DNA of 37,738 bases from Alkalibacillus filiformis (GTDB taxonomy: Bacteria; Bacillota; Bacilli; Bacillales; Alkalibacillaceae): positions 1-37,738 of the forward strand of contig NZ_JAUSUP010000016.1 of assembly GCF_030814115.1 (NCBI RefSeq), written 5' to 3'. Below, piece after piece: positions 1 through 8,270 of this stretch (position 1 is the stretch's first letter; the number at the start of each line of letters is the position of its first letter). Under the pieces are notes generated by a model, which did no database searches, was not told the DNA's origin, and worked only from the letters and a program-made list of their open reading frames with translations. Position numbers and translations under genes: made by a program.

Positions 1-100
1 CTTTTTTTCTGGCATAATTACCCCTACCTTTTCTAGACTTAATTTCATGGAAACATTTTGCCTTAGAGTGTGTCCAATTTTGATACTAACCTTATAACAC

Positions 101-205
101 TGCTTTGTCCGACAATTATGCACCCTCGTCCAGCATTAACACTGCTTCGTCCGACATTAACCTCGCTTCGTCCGACAATTATGCACCCTCGTCCGACATT
201 CACTC
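101..205. repeat. Tandem array, five 21-nt units (core CGTCCGACATTA)
   Basis: Five consecutive 21-nt units begin at 101, 122, 143, 164 and 185; the GTCC of each unit falls exactly 21 nt after the last (107, 128, 149, 170, 191). Units 1 and 4, and units 2 and 5, are most alike, so a longer block may have been duplicated. The array begins about 26 nt past the hairpin that follows minJ. Open frames across it are by-products of a 21-nt (7-codon) period. I see nothing else in bases 1-100. Confidence 0.85.
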
Positions 206-231
206 CTAGACAGTTAAAATTAAACACAAAT

Positions 232-256
232 AAACCTCGCATTCAACGCGAGGTTT
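232..256 (-). terminator. Hairpin downstream of minJ
   Basis: A 9-bp perfect inverted repeat (AAACCTCGC / GCGAGGTTT, loop ATTCAAC) lies 12 nt past the minJ stop. On the minus strand it is followed by an interrupted T-rich run, so termination is likely but the U-tract is imperfect. Confidence 0.6.
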
Positions 257-268
257 ATGGTTTTTATA

Positions 269-1483
269 TTAGCTTATTTCGATCGTCTCTGAAGTTTCTA
301 ACGTGAAACGTGGTGTTTCTTTTACGAAGATTAAGCCAAGCTCATGATCTTCATTTTCATAGATCGGTCTTTGGACAAACCTCGTTTCACCACTCAAATC
401 TTGTACGGCTAATTTACAATATGTTCGATGTTCTGTCATGACGTCGAAAAACTCATATTCATTTTGGACTGGCTCATCGTGTACACGGACAATTTTTTCC
501 CCGACCATTAAGCCCATATCGTCTGCTGGCGAACCTGGTACAACACCAACGATTGTAATTCCATCAGATTCTGGTCTAAAAATTGGACGTCTTTCAACAT
601 CGAATTGACGAACAATAATCGATGTTAATGGCCTCATTAATAAAGCTATTCCTACGACAATCATACCAAGGTAAAGCGTGTTATATGCCCCAACTGCTGC
701 TCCTAGCAATAATAGAGTTATCGGAAATAACGTAATCGCAATACGTTTAGCTCCCTGCTCACTAAATAGACCGATAAACCTTTGTGAGAATCCTATTATA
801 TAAGGAAAGATTATAAAACTCATTCCAGCTCCATCTAAACCAAACACAGGCCACCAAGTAAGCTGCTCACTTAACGTTAGTGAGCCAATTGGCAAAGGAA
901 TCAATAGTGGAACGAACATAAGTCGTGTCACTTGATGGGCACCAACGTCTTTACCACGATCACCTTTTTGCAGTCGAGGGAATGATCTGTTACGATGCGT
1001 TGTTGCAATAAGTATGACCTCGGCAATGAGGAGAACTAACATTAAGTAAATCATGGCCATTAAGTCGACTTGTAATAAACCAGTTGTAAAAGCCTCATTG
1101 ATCACTTGTATTTCAAATAGCCCAACAGACCATACAGCCAAAATAGATAACCCTAATGTGTAAACAGGGGAAAGTAATGCAACTTGTCCAGTTAACATTA
1201 GTAAAATGATGACGGCGGACCAGACGATTAACCATTCCCAAGTCATAAACAATCCAGTTAAGACAATACTTGCTGAAACAATGATGCCAATAAGAAACCC
1301 TAACAGCCATGTCCCTTTCCATTCTGCGTGGAATGGAAACACTCGGTGACCGAATTGCTTACGGTCTTTTTTAATTCTTCTATTTCCAATTAAAAATGAT
1401 AATATGATCGCTACATATAGTACTGGTTGTGCGAATAACCACAGTAGAGCATAGCCTATTTCAATCAACCATTCAATCCACAT
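269..1483 (-). CDS. minJ: MinJ-like polytopic membrane protein with C-terminal PDZ domain
   Basis: This 404-residue protein has about eight hydrophobic membrane segments, followed by a C-terminal PDZ domain (roughly residues 300-380, with GVVPGSPADDMGL and the carboxylate-loop region). In Bacillus, MinJ (YvjD, about 400 residues, same arrangement) is the membrane bridge between DivIVA and MinD at division sites and poles. Position supports the call: B. subtilis minJ is near ctpB and ftsEX. An upstream in-frame GTG at 1504 exists, but the ATG at 1483 sits 6 nt after a GGGGGGA ribosome binding site that would lie inside the longer reading, so I chose the ATG. swrA, which lies between minJ and ctpB in B. 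subtilis, is absent. Family assignment rests on architecture plus synteny. Confidence 0.85.
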   Translation of the reverse strand: MWIEWLIEIGYALLWLFAQPVLYVAIILSFLIGNRRIKKDRKQFGHRVFPFHAEWKGTWLLGFLIGIIVSASIVLTGLFMTWEWLIVWSAVIILLMLTGQVALLSPVYTLGLSILAVWSVGLFEIQVINEAFTTGLLQVDLMAMIYLMLVLLIAEVILIATTHRNRSFPRLQKGDRGKDVGAHQVTRLMFVPLLIPLPIGSLTLSEQLTWWPVFGLDGAGMSFIIFPYIIGFSQRFIGLFSEQGAKRIAITLFPITLLLLGAAVGAYNTLYLGMIVVGIALLMRPLTSIIVRQFDVERRPIFRPESDGITIVGVVPGSPADDMGLMVGEKIVRVHDEPVQNEYEFFDVMTEHRTYCKLAVQDLSGETRFVQRPIYENEDHELGLIFVKETPRFTLETSETIEIS

Positions 1484-1570
1484 ACATAATCCCCCCAATC
1501 GCACTGGTGCACTGTATTAAACAATTCTCTATATTCAAGCCAAAATCCTGCATATGTTTTGAGTAAAAAT

Positions 1571-1595
1571 AGATGACTCAACAGATGAGTCATCT
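1571..1595 (-). terminator. Rho-independent terminator after ctpB
   Basis: Perfect 10-bp stem AGATGACTCA / TGAGTCATCT with a 5-nt loop, followed on the minus strand by ATTTTTAC. It lies 14 nt past the ctpB stop. Confidence 0.85.
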
Positions 1596-1608
1596 ATTTA
1601 AACCAAGC

Positions 1609-2996
1609 TTATTCAAACAATACTTCAATGGCACGCTGTAATTGTAGATCATTTTCTGGTTCCATTACCGCGTCTAAAATCAACTCTTCAATTCGTTCTT
1701 CAGTTGTTTCATCAACGACTCCTGTCACATCTAAACCTTCATCAGACTGGAACTGTTCAACTACTTCAACAGTGTTTTCATCAAAGTAACCATCCGTACG
1801 GTCAATATCATAGCCTAGGCCTTCAAGCATAAGTTGCAGCTTTCTTACTTCGGAATTGTTCATGTCATACTCTAATGGTTCTTCAGATTGAATTAGCGTT
1901 GAATAGAAGTATTCTGGTTGTCTTTGTTCAACGGTTGGGTCAACACCTTCACCTTCAATTCGATTTCCATCTGGTGTTAACCAATCAAACACCGTCATTT
2001 TCAACATGCCGCCATCTAAAGGCATCGTCTGTTGTACTGTTCCTTTACCGAACGTCGTTTCACCAACGACTTCATAACCGTTAACTTCATTAAGGGCGGC
2101 AGCTAAAATCTCTGATGCACTAGCACTACCTTCGTTAATTAAGACTGAGATTGGGTAATCCTTCACACCTTGCCCATCTAGTGTAGATGGTTCTGGTTCC
2201 ATATCATGACGGTCTGTGTAAACATACGTTTCCTCGCCGTCCATGAAGTGAGTTAATACGTTTTCAACCGCGTCAAATAACCCACCAGGATTTCCTCTTA
2301 CGTCTAAGACTAATCCATCAATTCCAACTTCGTCTTCGAGGTAAGCTAGCTCTTCAGCGAACTCTTCAGCTGTTCCTTCACCGAAAGATCTAATTTCTAA
2401 CACACCAACTGTTTGACCATTCACCTCTTCTACATGTGGTCGAACAGTAACTAATGGAATTGTGTCTCTTGTGATCGATATATCAAATGATTCATCTTCA
2501 CCAGGACGATCAATCGTTAATACAACGTCTGTTCCCTTCTCACCACGAATGAGTTGAACAGCCTCATTAACCGTATGATCCTCAACAGATTCGCCATCAA
2601 CAGCTAATATACGATCATTAGGGCGAACCCCTGATTCCTCAGCTGGTGAATCTGCTCTGTCATTTCAGCATCCATATACTCACTGAATGGGTCATCTAAC
2701 GAGCTAACAACGCCTTCAATTGCACCTTCATATAAAGAATCAACATCAACTTCTCGTATATAATACTCATCTAACATCGAAATCACTTGCTCAATTTTAG
2801 TGAACTCTTCACTTATTTCTTCTTGCACATCACTATGAATTTCATCATCAGGCACTTCTACTTCTTCTTGCTCTTCTTCCTTTACTTGTGGTTCACCTTC
2901 ATCAGCAAGAAAACTCATTGCAGTCGCTGAGATCGCTCCCCCTACTAAAAAGGCTACCAAAACTAATAAAAGAACAAATTTCCTACTCATATTCAA
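1609..2996 (-). pseudogene. ctpB: ctpB-like S41 carboxy-terminal processing protease, broken by internal deletion/frameshift
   Basis: Two reading frames together cover one CtpB-type protease. The first (from a TTG at 2996, 7 nt after GAGGTGA) gives a signal anchor, an acidic linker and the conserved N-terminal region up to ...YMDAEMTEQ, then leaves frame near 2652 and stops at 2604. From 2652 the other frame resumes with DSPAEESGVRPNDRILAVDG (PDZ domain), the S41 catalytic core (Ser in GSASASE, Lys in TFGKGTVQ) and a C-terminal peptidoglycan-binding-like repeat, ending at 1609. From my memory of family members, about 28-30 residues carrying the SSFEGIGA-type segment should lie between these parts and are missing. 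So this is not a simple one-base slip. CtpB cleaves SpoIVFA in the sigma-K checkpoint of B. subtilis. A short product restarting inside the second frame would lack the membrane anchor and most of the PDZ domain. Sequencing or assembly error is possible. Confidence 0.85.
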
Positions 2997-3120
2997 AATT
3001 AATCACCTCAGCAAACGCTTACAGATTTAGTATAAAAAATACTATAATTAAGTATATTGATGTGAATTTCTACTATACTCAAAATTACACCTAAACAAAA
3101 ATAGCTAAATAAATAGCATA

Positions 3121-3151
3121 AAAGCATCACACGAACATTGTGCGATGCTTT
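3121..3151 (-). terminator. Hairpin terminator after the M23 peptidase gene
   Basis: Stem AAAGCATC/GATGCTTT, extended by CAC/GTG after one mismatch, then a T-rich run on the minus strand. It lies between the M23 gene and ctpB, which therefore probably has its own promoter. Confidence 0.65.
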
Positions 3152-3190
3152 TATACTACTATAATTTCCTCTTTTAGTAAAAGGTAAGAT

Positions 3191-4624
3191 TTATTGAGAA
3201 TTAAATTGACCGCGTGATTGAACATTGATGTAATTTAGTGGGTCTACTGCATTTGACTTAGCATTATTCCAAGATCCACGGTGAATTTCAAAATGTAAGT
3301 GTGGGCCACCAGAGCTACCAGTGTTACCCATATTACCAATTTGATCACCTTGTTGGACAGTTTGACCTACACTAACATTAGCAGATGATAAGTGAGCATA
3401 TACCGTATCATAAGCTTGACCATCAATATAATGCGTCATGTATACAACATTTCCGTATCCGCCACCACAGCTTCGGTCACCGACAACACATCCAGAAACA
3501 ACTCGATAAACTTCACCTGTTGCTGCTGCATAAACTGGTGTTGTTGGGTTATTAATGTTACCCATATCAACACCAAAGTGGCTTCTTCCCCAACGTGGGC
3601 CAAAGTTAGACGTTAAATAACCACTCATTGGCGTAATAAACTTTCCACTACCACCAGCTTGAGTATTGGCTGGGTTTGATTGAGCGTCTTGCTTTTGGTT
3701 TTCTAAAGAACGTTCACGAGCCGCTAAAATATCTTGCTCCTCAGAAAGTGAAACTTGATACTCTTCTAACTCTTCCTGCTCCTCTTGTAAGTTAGAAAGA
3801 ACTACTTGCTGTTCTTGTTTTCTCTCATCAAGGCCAGCAATTAGTTGATCAAGCTCCCCTTTTTGAGCGACTAACGTCTGCCTTTTATCTTCTAAATTAG
3901 CTTTATTCGCTTCAACTGTTTCTTTATTACCTTCAACTGTTTCTTTCGATTCTTCAACTTGCTCTTTATTTTCTTCAACTTGTACTTTTGCTTGTTCTAA
4001 AAATTGCTTGTCATCAAAGTGTTGGTTAATAATACTTTGGTCTTGATCCATCACTTTACTTACAGCTGCAGTACGACTTACGAAATCACCAAAATCACTA
4101 GAACCTAGAATGACTTCCATATAACTTACAGAACCACCATTACGTTGTAGTGTTCTCAGTCGATCGACAAGAACCGCTTCACGTTGTTCTATTCTAAGTT
4201 CAGTTTCAGTAATTTCTTCTTCTAAATCAGAGATTTCTTCTTCTAGTTCTTCGATCTCTGCTTCAAGTTCTTGAATCTCGTTTTCTAGTTCTTGAATTTC
4301 AGCTTCTAATAGATAGATTTCTGTTTCAGTCTCTTCAATATCAAGCTCTTTTTGACGGACTTCTAACTCAGCTTGTTCAATTTCATTTTCAATACGATCT
4401 AACTCGTCTTCTGTTTCATCTTGTTGATTTTCAAGTTCACGGATCTGTTGCTGTAAACTATCAATCTCATTAGAAACATTCTCTCGTTCTTGCTGCACTT
4501 CATCTAATTCTTTCTCAATATCTTCTACTGACTGATTAGCTTCGACCGAACTGGAATCTGAAAACATTAGCGCTCCGACAATTACTAGAATCAAAGTTAA
4601 AAACGGTATAACTTTCTTCGTCAA
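3191..4624 (-). CDS. Secreted coiled-coil M23 (LytM/EnvC-type) murein hydrolase or activator
   Basis: The 477-residue product has an N-terminal signal peptide (about residues 1-29, cleavage near VEAN). A very long coiled coil follows (about 30-310, rich in E, Q and L), then a C-terminal M23 LytM domain. The zinc ligands are visible: H and D in HFGVD and the HLH of PHLHFEIH. Two cysteines in the domain (CVVGDRSC) could form a disulfide outside the cell. This layout is that of EnvC/PcsB-like proteins, which are opened by FtsEX at the membrane. The gene lies directly downstream of ftsX with only 40 nt between, which supports FtsEX control. Here all M23 zinc ligands are present, so it may itself cut peptidoglycan. 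The start is TTG, 8 nt after AGGGGAG. B. subtilis uses CwlO (NlpC/P60 fold) in this role; this is a different catalytic fold. Confidence 0.9.
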   Translation of the reverse strand: MTKKVIPFLTLILVIVGALMFSDSSSVEANQSVEDIEKELDEVQQERENVSNEIDSLQQQIRELENQQDETEDELDRIENEIEQAELEVRQKELDIEETETEIYLLEAEIQELENEIQELEAEIEELEEEISDLEEEITETELRIEQREAVLVDRLRTLQRNGGSVSYMEVILGSSDFGDFVSRTAAVSKVMDQDQSIINQHFDDKQFLEQAKVQVEENKEQVEESKETVEGNKETVEANKANLEDKRQTLVAQKGELDQLIAGLDERKQEQQVVLSNLQEEQEELEEYQVSLSEEQDILAARERSLENQKQDAQSNPANTQAGGSGKFITPMSGYLTSNFGPRWGRSHFGVDMGNINNPTTPVYAAATGEVYRVVSGCVVGDRSCGGGYGNVVYMTHYIDGQAYDTVYAHLSSANVSVGQTVQQGDQIGNMGNTGSSGGPHLHFEIHRGSWNNAKSNAVDPLNYINVQSRGQFNSQ

Positions 4625-4664
4625 CTTGGTTTCTCCCCTTTTGTATTTGTTGTGATTTTTTTAG

Positions 4665-5558
4665 TTAAACTTTTAAGAACTTACGAACACTCATCACGCT
4701 TCCCCAAATACCGATAAAGGCACCGATTGCTAATAGCATGAGTGAAAGTTGCCATGCAAATGGGTTCCACGGTAATAACTCAACGAACTGAAAATTCAAT
4801 CGATCGTTTAAGTTTATATACAAGAAGTGATAACCACCAAGTACAAGCGCGATCGGGATCACTGCACCAATAACACCTGTTAGCATTCCTTCAACAAAGA
4901 ATGGCCAACGAATAAAGCTATTCTTCGCACCGACTAATCGCATAATGCCAATCTCGTCTCTTCTTGCTGTAATTGTCATCTTAATTGTGTTAGATATTAG
5001 GAAAATAGCCGTCAATAATAACGCTGCAATAAATGTAATTCCTATATATCTAGCATATTGGTTAAATTGTAAGAGTCGGTCTACTGTCTCACTTCCATAA
5101 TCAACGTCATCAACGTTTGAAAAGCCTTCTATTGTTGAAGCGACTCCTGCTAGGTCTTCTGCTTCGTACGTCTCGACAACGTAAACATCATTCAGCGGGT
5201 TGTCTTGTTCGAAAAGTTCCCAAGCTTCCCCATCTTCACCTAAGTCTTCAATTAAAGATTCAAGCTCATCGTCTTTTGAAGAAAAATAAAACTCCTCAAC
5301 TCTATTAAGATCACCGATATTTTGACCTAACTCGTCAATATCGTCTTCCTCAGCACTTAAATCTATAAACACACGAATATCTGCATCTGATTCAATGTTG
5401 TCTGCAATTTGATTTAGATTTAGCATTAGCATTAAAAATGCTGCTACTAATACTAATGTCGTTGTCACAGCACCAACTGCTGCTACTGTCATCCAGCTAT
5501 TTCTAATTAAGTTTTTTGCGCCTTCTTTAAAATGTCTCTTTAATGTACTAATCTTCAT
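4665..5558 (-). CDS. ftsX: Cell division protein FtsX (ABC transporter-like permease)
   Basis: The 297-residue product has the FtsX layout: a cytoplasmic N-terminus, TM1 at about 20-46, a large acidic extracellular domain (about 47-165), then three more membrane helices (about 172-190, 220-245, 268-288). With FtsE it forms a mechanotransmission complex that activates a peptidoglycan hydrolase outside the cell during growth or division. The start codon overlaps the end of ftsE by 11 nt, and its ribosome binding site (GAGGGGAA) lies inside ftsE, so the two are translationally coupled. The extracellular loop is unusually rich in Asp and Glu, as expected for a protein facing a salty or alkaline medium. 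Confidence 0.95.
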   Translation of the reverse strand: MKISTLKRHFKEGAKNLIRNSWMTVAAVGAVTTTLVLVAAFLMLMLNLNQIADNIESDADIRVFIDLSAEEDDIDELGQNIGDLNRVEEFYFSSKDDELESLIEDLGEDGEAWELFEQDNPLNDVYVVETYEAEDLAGVASTIEGFSNVDDVDYGSETVDRLLQFNQYARYIGITFIAALLLTAIFLISNTIKMTITARRDEIGIMRLVGAKNSFIRWPFFVEGMLTGVIGAVIPIALVLGGYHFLYINLNDRLNFQFVELLPWNPFAWQLSLMLLAIGAFIGIWGSVMSVRKFLKV

Positions 5559-6234
5559 ATCCGTATTCCCCTCGATGCTCGTCTCTTACGATTTGACCAT
5601 TTTCCATAGCAATAACACGTCTACGAATCTTGTTAACGATCTCTTTACTGTGTGTTGCCATAATCACTGTCGTACCACTCGCATTGACTTCTTCAAAGAT
5701 TCTCATAATCTCCCACGACGTATCTGGGTCTAAGTTACCTGTCGGCTCATCGGCAATAACAATTTTAGGGTTATTAACTATTGCTCTAGCAATAGCAACA
5801 CGTTGTTGTTCACCACCTGATAGCTGAGCCGGGATAAACCTCGCTTTGTGCTTTAAGCCAACCTTGTCTAAAACATCCATGACACGACGTCTAATTTTTC
5901 TCGGGTTTTCTTCTATCACTTCTAACGCAAAGGCTACATTTTCATAGATTGTTAGTTTCGGCAACAATTTAAAATCTTGGAAAATAACGCCGATTGAACG
6001 TCGTAAGTAAGGGACTTGCTTATCTTTCATGTCACCGATATCTACATGGTTGATTTTTACTTGACCTTTACTTGGCGTTTCTTCACGATACATCAATTTA
6101 ATGAAAGATGATTTACCAGCACCACTTTGACCAACGACATAAACAAACTCACCATTATCGATGGTTGTTGATATACCATTTAAAGCTGTAACTCCATTTT
6201 CATAAACTTTATAAACATTGTTCATCTCGATCAT
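5548..6234 (-). CDS. ftsE: Cell division ATP-binding protein FtsE
   Basis: This is a 228-residue ABC ATPase with Walker A GQSGAGKSS, Q-loop, signature LSGGEQQRVAIARA, Walker B IVIADEP and the switch histidine in MATHS. It drives FtsX and, through it, extracellular peptidoglycan hydrolysis. An upstream extension to 6318 is open, but the ATG at 6234 follows AAGGTGG by 6 nt and begins with the canonical MIEMNNVYKVY, so I used it. The gene is the first of ftsE-ftsX-M23 peptidase and is separated from cccB by a terminator and about 360 AT-rich bases. Confidence 0.96.
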   Translation of the reverse strand: MIEMNNVYKVYENGVTALNGISTTIDNGEFVYVVGQSGAGKSSFIKLMYREETPSKGQVKINHVDIGDMKDKQVPYLRRSIGVIFQDFKLLPKLTIYENVAFALEVIEENPRKIRRRVMDVLDKVGLKHKARFIPAQLSGGEQQRVAIARAIVNNPKIVIADEPTGNLDPDTSWEIMRIFEEVNASGTTVIMATHSKEIVNKIRRRVIAMENGQIVRDEHRGEYGYED

Positions 6235-6592
6235 AGTAATCCACCTTGGTCCTCCTGCTGCATTGCAACATTTTGTATTCACTTTATAGCTTGTCCATTC
6301 CAAATCGAGACATCGCAAATCTACGATGTCTCAATTAAAGTAAATTGTCGAAATATTTGATTTTTTATTATATTATTTTATCATATCTCATGCTATTATG
6401 TCTTTTTTTAATAGAATTTCTTAATCTAGTATTTGTATTATAACATTATTCGCCAAAATATACTGCCCAATTTATATTACATTTTCTTTTCATTTAGTTA
6501 ATAGATGAAGGGGGTGATTGTAAAAGAAAAGGGTTTTATAGGTAAGCTTACCAATGATGAATTAAAGAGGTAAAAATTGTGGAATAAAAAAA
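6235..6592. other. AT-rich intergenic region upstream of ftsE
   Basis: About 360 bases without a convincing gene. It is strongly AT-rich between 6350 and 6480, with several TATAAT-like hexamers on the minus strand that could serve the ftsE operon, but I cannot single out a -35/-10 pair. A 22-codon plus-strand frame at 6505-6573 is not well placed relative to its GGGGG motif (see rejected items). Confidence 0.4.
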
Positions 6593-6620
6593 CAATGAGA
6601 AGGAAAAATCCTTCTCATTG
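6593..6620 (-). terminator. Rho-independent terminator after cccB
   Basis: Perfect 12-bp stem CAATGAGAAGGA / TCCTTCTCATTG with an AAAA loop (plus-strand view), followed on the minus strand by seven T residues. It begins 5 nt past the cccB stop. Confidence 0.92.
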
Positions 6621-6624
6621 CCCC

Positions 6625-6960
6625 TTACTGTTCTAATACATAATCAGCAATATCTTCTGCTTCGGCTTCACTTACACCTGCTACAGCAGCCATGCTACCG
6701 TATCCTTCCAAAATAATTGATACGATATCATCTTGGTCGTACTGGTCACTAGCATCAACTAGTCCAGGTCCAGCACCACCACCTAAGTCACCACCGTGAC
6801 AACTTGCACAGTTTTGCTGATAAAGCTCTTCACCTGCTGCTGTTTCATTTGCAGTTGTGTCGTCGCCGCCATTTCCATTAGCACCGTCGTCGCCACCGCC
6901 GCCACAAGCAGCTACTACCATCATTAAGCCAAATAGGCCGACAAATAATTTCTTTTTCAT
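6625..6960 (-). CDS. cccB: Lipoprotein cytochrome c (c551-type)
   Basis: This small membrane-tethered cytochrome c has a lipobox ending VVAAC near residue 19, so it is expected to be a diacylated lipoprotein on the outer face of the membrane. A Gly/Asp/Asn-rich linker follows, then a heme c attachment motif CASCH and a single class I cytochrome fold with a likely methionine ligand in GSMAAV. It carries electrons to a terminal oxidase in the family. B. subtilis cccB lies in the same place between prfB and ftsE. Two starts are possible: ATG 6969 is only 2 nt from AGGAGG and ATG 6960 is 11 nt away. I prefer 6960 because it gives a typical short lipoprotein signal (MKKKLFVGLFG). Confidence 0.92.
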   Translation of the reverse strand: MKKKLFVGLFGLMMVVAACGGGGDDGANGNGGDDTTANETAAGEELYQQNCASCHGGDLGGGAGPGLVDASDQYDQDDIVSIILEGYGSMAAVAGVSEAEAEDIADYVLEQ

Positions 6961-7015
6961 TTGTTTCATGACCTCCTGTTAGTGTTACTTTTATGTTTTC
7001 CTAAACGTTCAGAAG

Positions 7016-8120
7016 TTATCCATCTACTTTTGAACGTAAATAGGCATCAATAAATGGATCCAATTCACCGTCCATAACCGCTTGCGTATTCCCATTTTCA
7101 ACGTTAGTACGGTGATCTTTTACCATGTTATACGGATGGAAAACGTAAGATCTTATTTGACTTCCCCATCCGATTTCTTTCTGTTCACCGCGAATTTCAT
7201 CCAATTGTTGTTGTTGTTTTTCAATTTCTTGCTGATAAAGTTTAGACTTCAACATTTTCATTGCTTTTTCCCGGTTTTTAATTTGCGAACGCTCTGATTG
7301 GCACGTCACGATTGTGTTCGTTGGCACGTGTGTTATTCGCACGGCTGAGTCAGTCGTATTAACGTGCTGACCACCTGCACCACTAGCACGATACGTATCA
7401 ACCTTTAGATCTTCATTTCGAACGTCAATTTCAACATCATCATTAAATTCTGGCATGACATCTAAAGATGCGAATGAGGTATGACGACGTCCTGATGAAT
7501 CAAAAGGAGAAATTCTAACTAAACGGTGGACACCTTTTTCAACTTTTAAATAACCATAAGCATTATGACCTTGAATTAAAAGGGTTACACTTTTGACTCC
7601 TGCTTCATCACCTGGTAAATAATCAAGCGTTTCCAGTTTAAAACCTTTACGCTCTGCATAACGTTTGTACATTCTTAAAAGCATCTCTGCCCAATCTTGA
7701 CTTTCTGTACCGCCTGCACCTGGGTGAATTTCAATAATCGCATTGTTTTGGTCATACGGTTCACTTAGTAATATGTTCAATTCAAACTGATTTAAATCAG
7801 CTGAAACTGATTTTAATTGTTCTTTTAAGTCTTCAAAAAGTTCTTCATCATTCTCTTCTTTCACTAATTCAAAAGATACTTCTAAACTTTCAATTGCTTC
7901 TTCATTTTGATCGAAGTTTTGGACGAGCTCTTTTAAACTATTCGATTCACTAATCACTTTTTGGGCATTCTGTTGATCATCCCAAAAATTCGGCTCTGTC
8001 ATCATTTGTTCAAGCTCAGCTAAACGATTACGATAACCCTCTAAGTCAAAGAGACCCCCTGAAGTTGTCTAATCGCTTTTGCAGTTGATTAAGTTCACTA
8101 CGAATATCTGCTAGTTCCAT
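7016..8120 (-). CDS. prfB: Peptide chain release factor 2 (programmed +1 frameshift)
   Basis: RF2 releases nascent chains at UGA and UAA codons. The gene starts at ATG 8120, 6 nt after AGGTGGA. It reads 24 codons ([20 protein letters not shown]...) to an in-frame TGA at 8048-8046, and continues in the +1 frame from 8047 to 7016, giving about 367 residues, the usual RF2 length. The anticodon-like SPF motif (about 204-206) and the catalytic GGQ (about 249-251, in [12 protein letters not shown]) are intact, and the spacing matches E. coli RF2. The next gene upstream is secA, as in B. subtilis. An annotation that starts at 8005 or later loses the N-terminal domain. The break is regulatory, not a mutation. 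Confidence 0.97.
8045..8060 (-). promoter_or_regulatory. RF2 autoregulatory frameshift site
   Basis: The minus strand reads AGG GGG TCT CTT TGA C: a Shine-Dalgarno-like AGGGGG three bases before the slippery CTT followed by TGA C. This is the canonical bacterial prfB arrangement. Low RF2 favours the shift from CTT to TTT, so RF2 tunes its own synthesis. Confidence 0.97.
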
Positions 8121-8229
8121 AAAACATCCACCTCTACTCTATATTCTACCCGTATTATACCATTTATAAATCGACTAAAAACGAACATTTAGTTACAAAT
8201 TGGAAAATTCAACCGTCACATAATGTAAT

Positions 8230-8265
8230 AAAACCTTATCCACTCATGAGAATGGATAAGGTTTT
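8230..8265 (-). terminator. Terminator after secA
   Basis: 13-bp inverted repeat AAAACCTTATCCA / TGGATAAGGTTTT with a 10-nt loop, placed 6 nt past the secA stop. The A/T ends give a T-run on either strand. Confidence 0.85.
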
Positions 8266-8270
8266 GAATT

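Noticed and set aside
70-306. 78-codon plus-strand frame at the left end
   Set aside because: It runs through the 21-nt array and the minJ terminator; its Arg-Pro-Thr periodicity comes from the 7-codon repeat, and no ribosome binding site precedes it.
1609-2996. Reading ctpB as two separate genes
   Set aside because: The pieces match consecutive parts of one S41 protease, the second has no ribosome binding site at its first ATG, and protein similarity extends upstream of that ATG to 2652.
6505-6573. 22-codon plus-strand frame upstream of the cccB terminator
   Set aside because: The GGGGG motif lies after the ATG, inside the frame, and the only start at proper spacing (TTG) is followed at once by a stop. 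No convincing gene.
7016-8120. prfB as a frameshifted pseudogene
   Set aside because: The break is the standard RF2 autoregulatory shift with all elements present, and the product has normal length and motifs.
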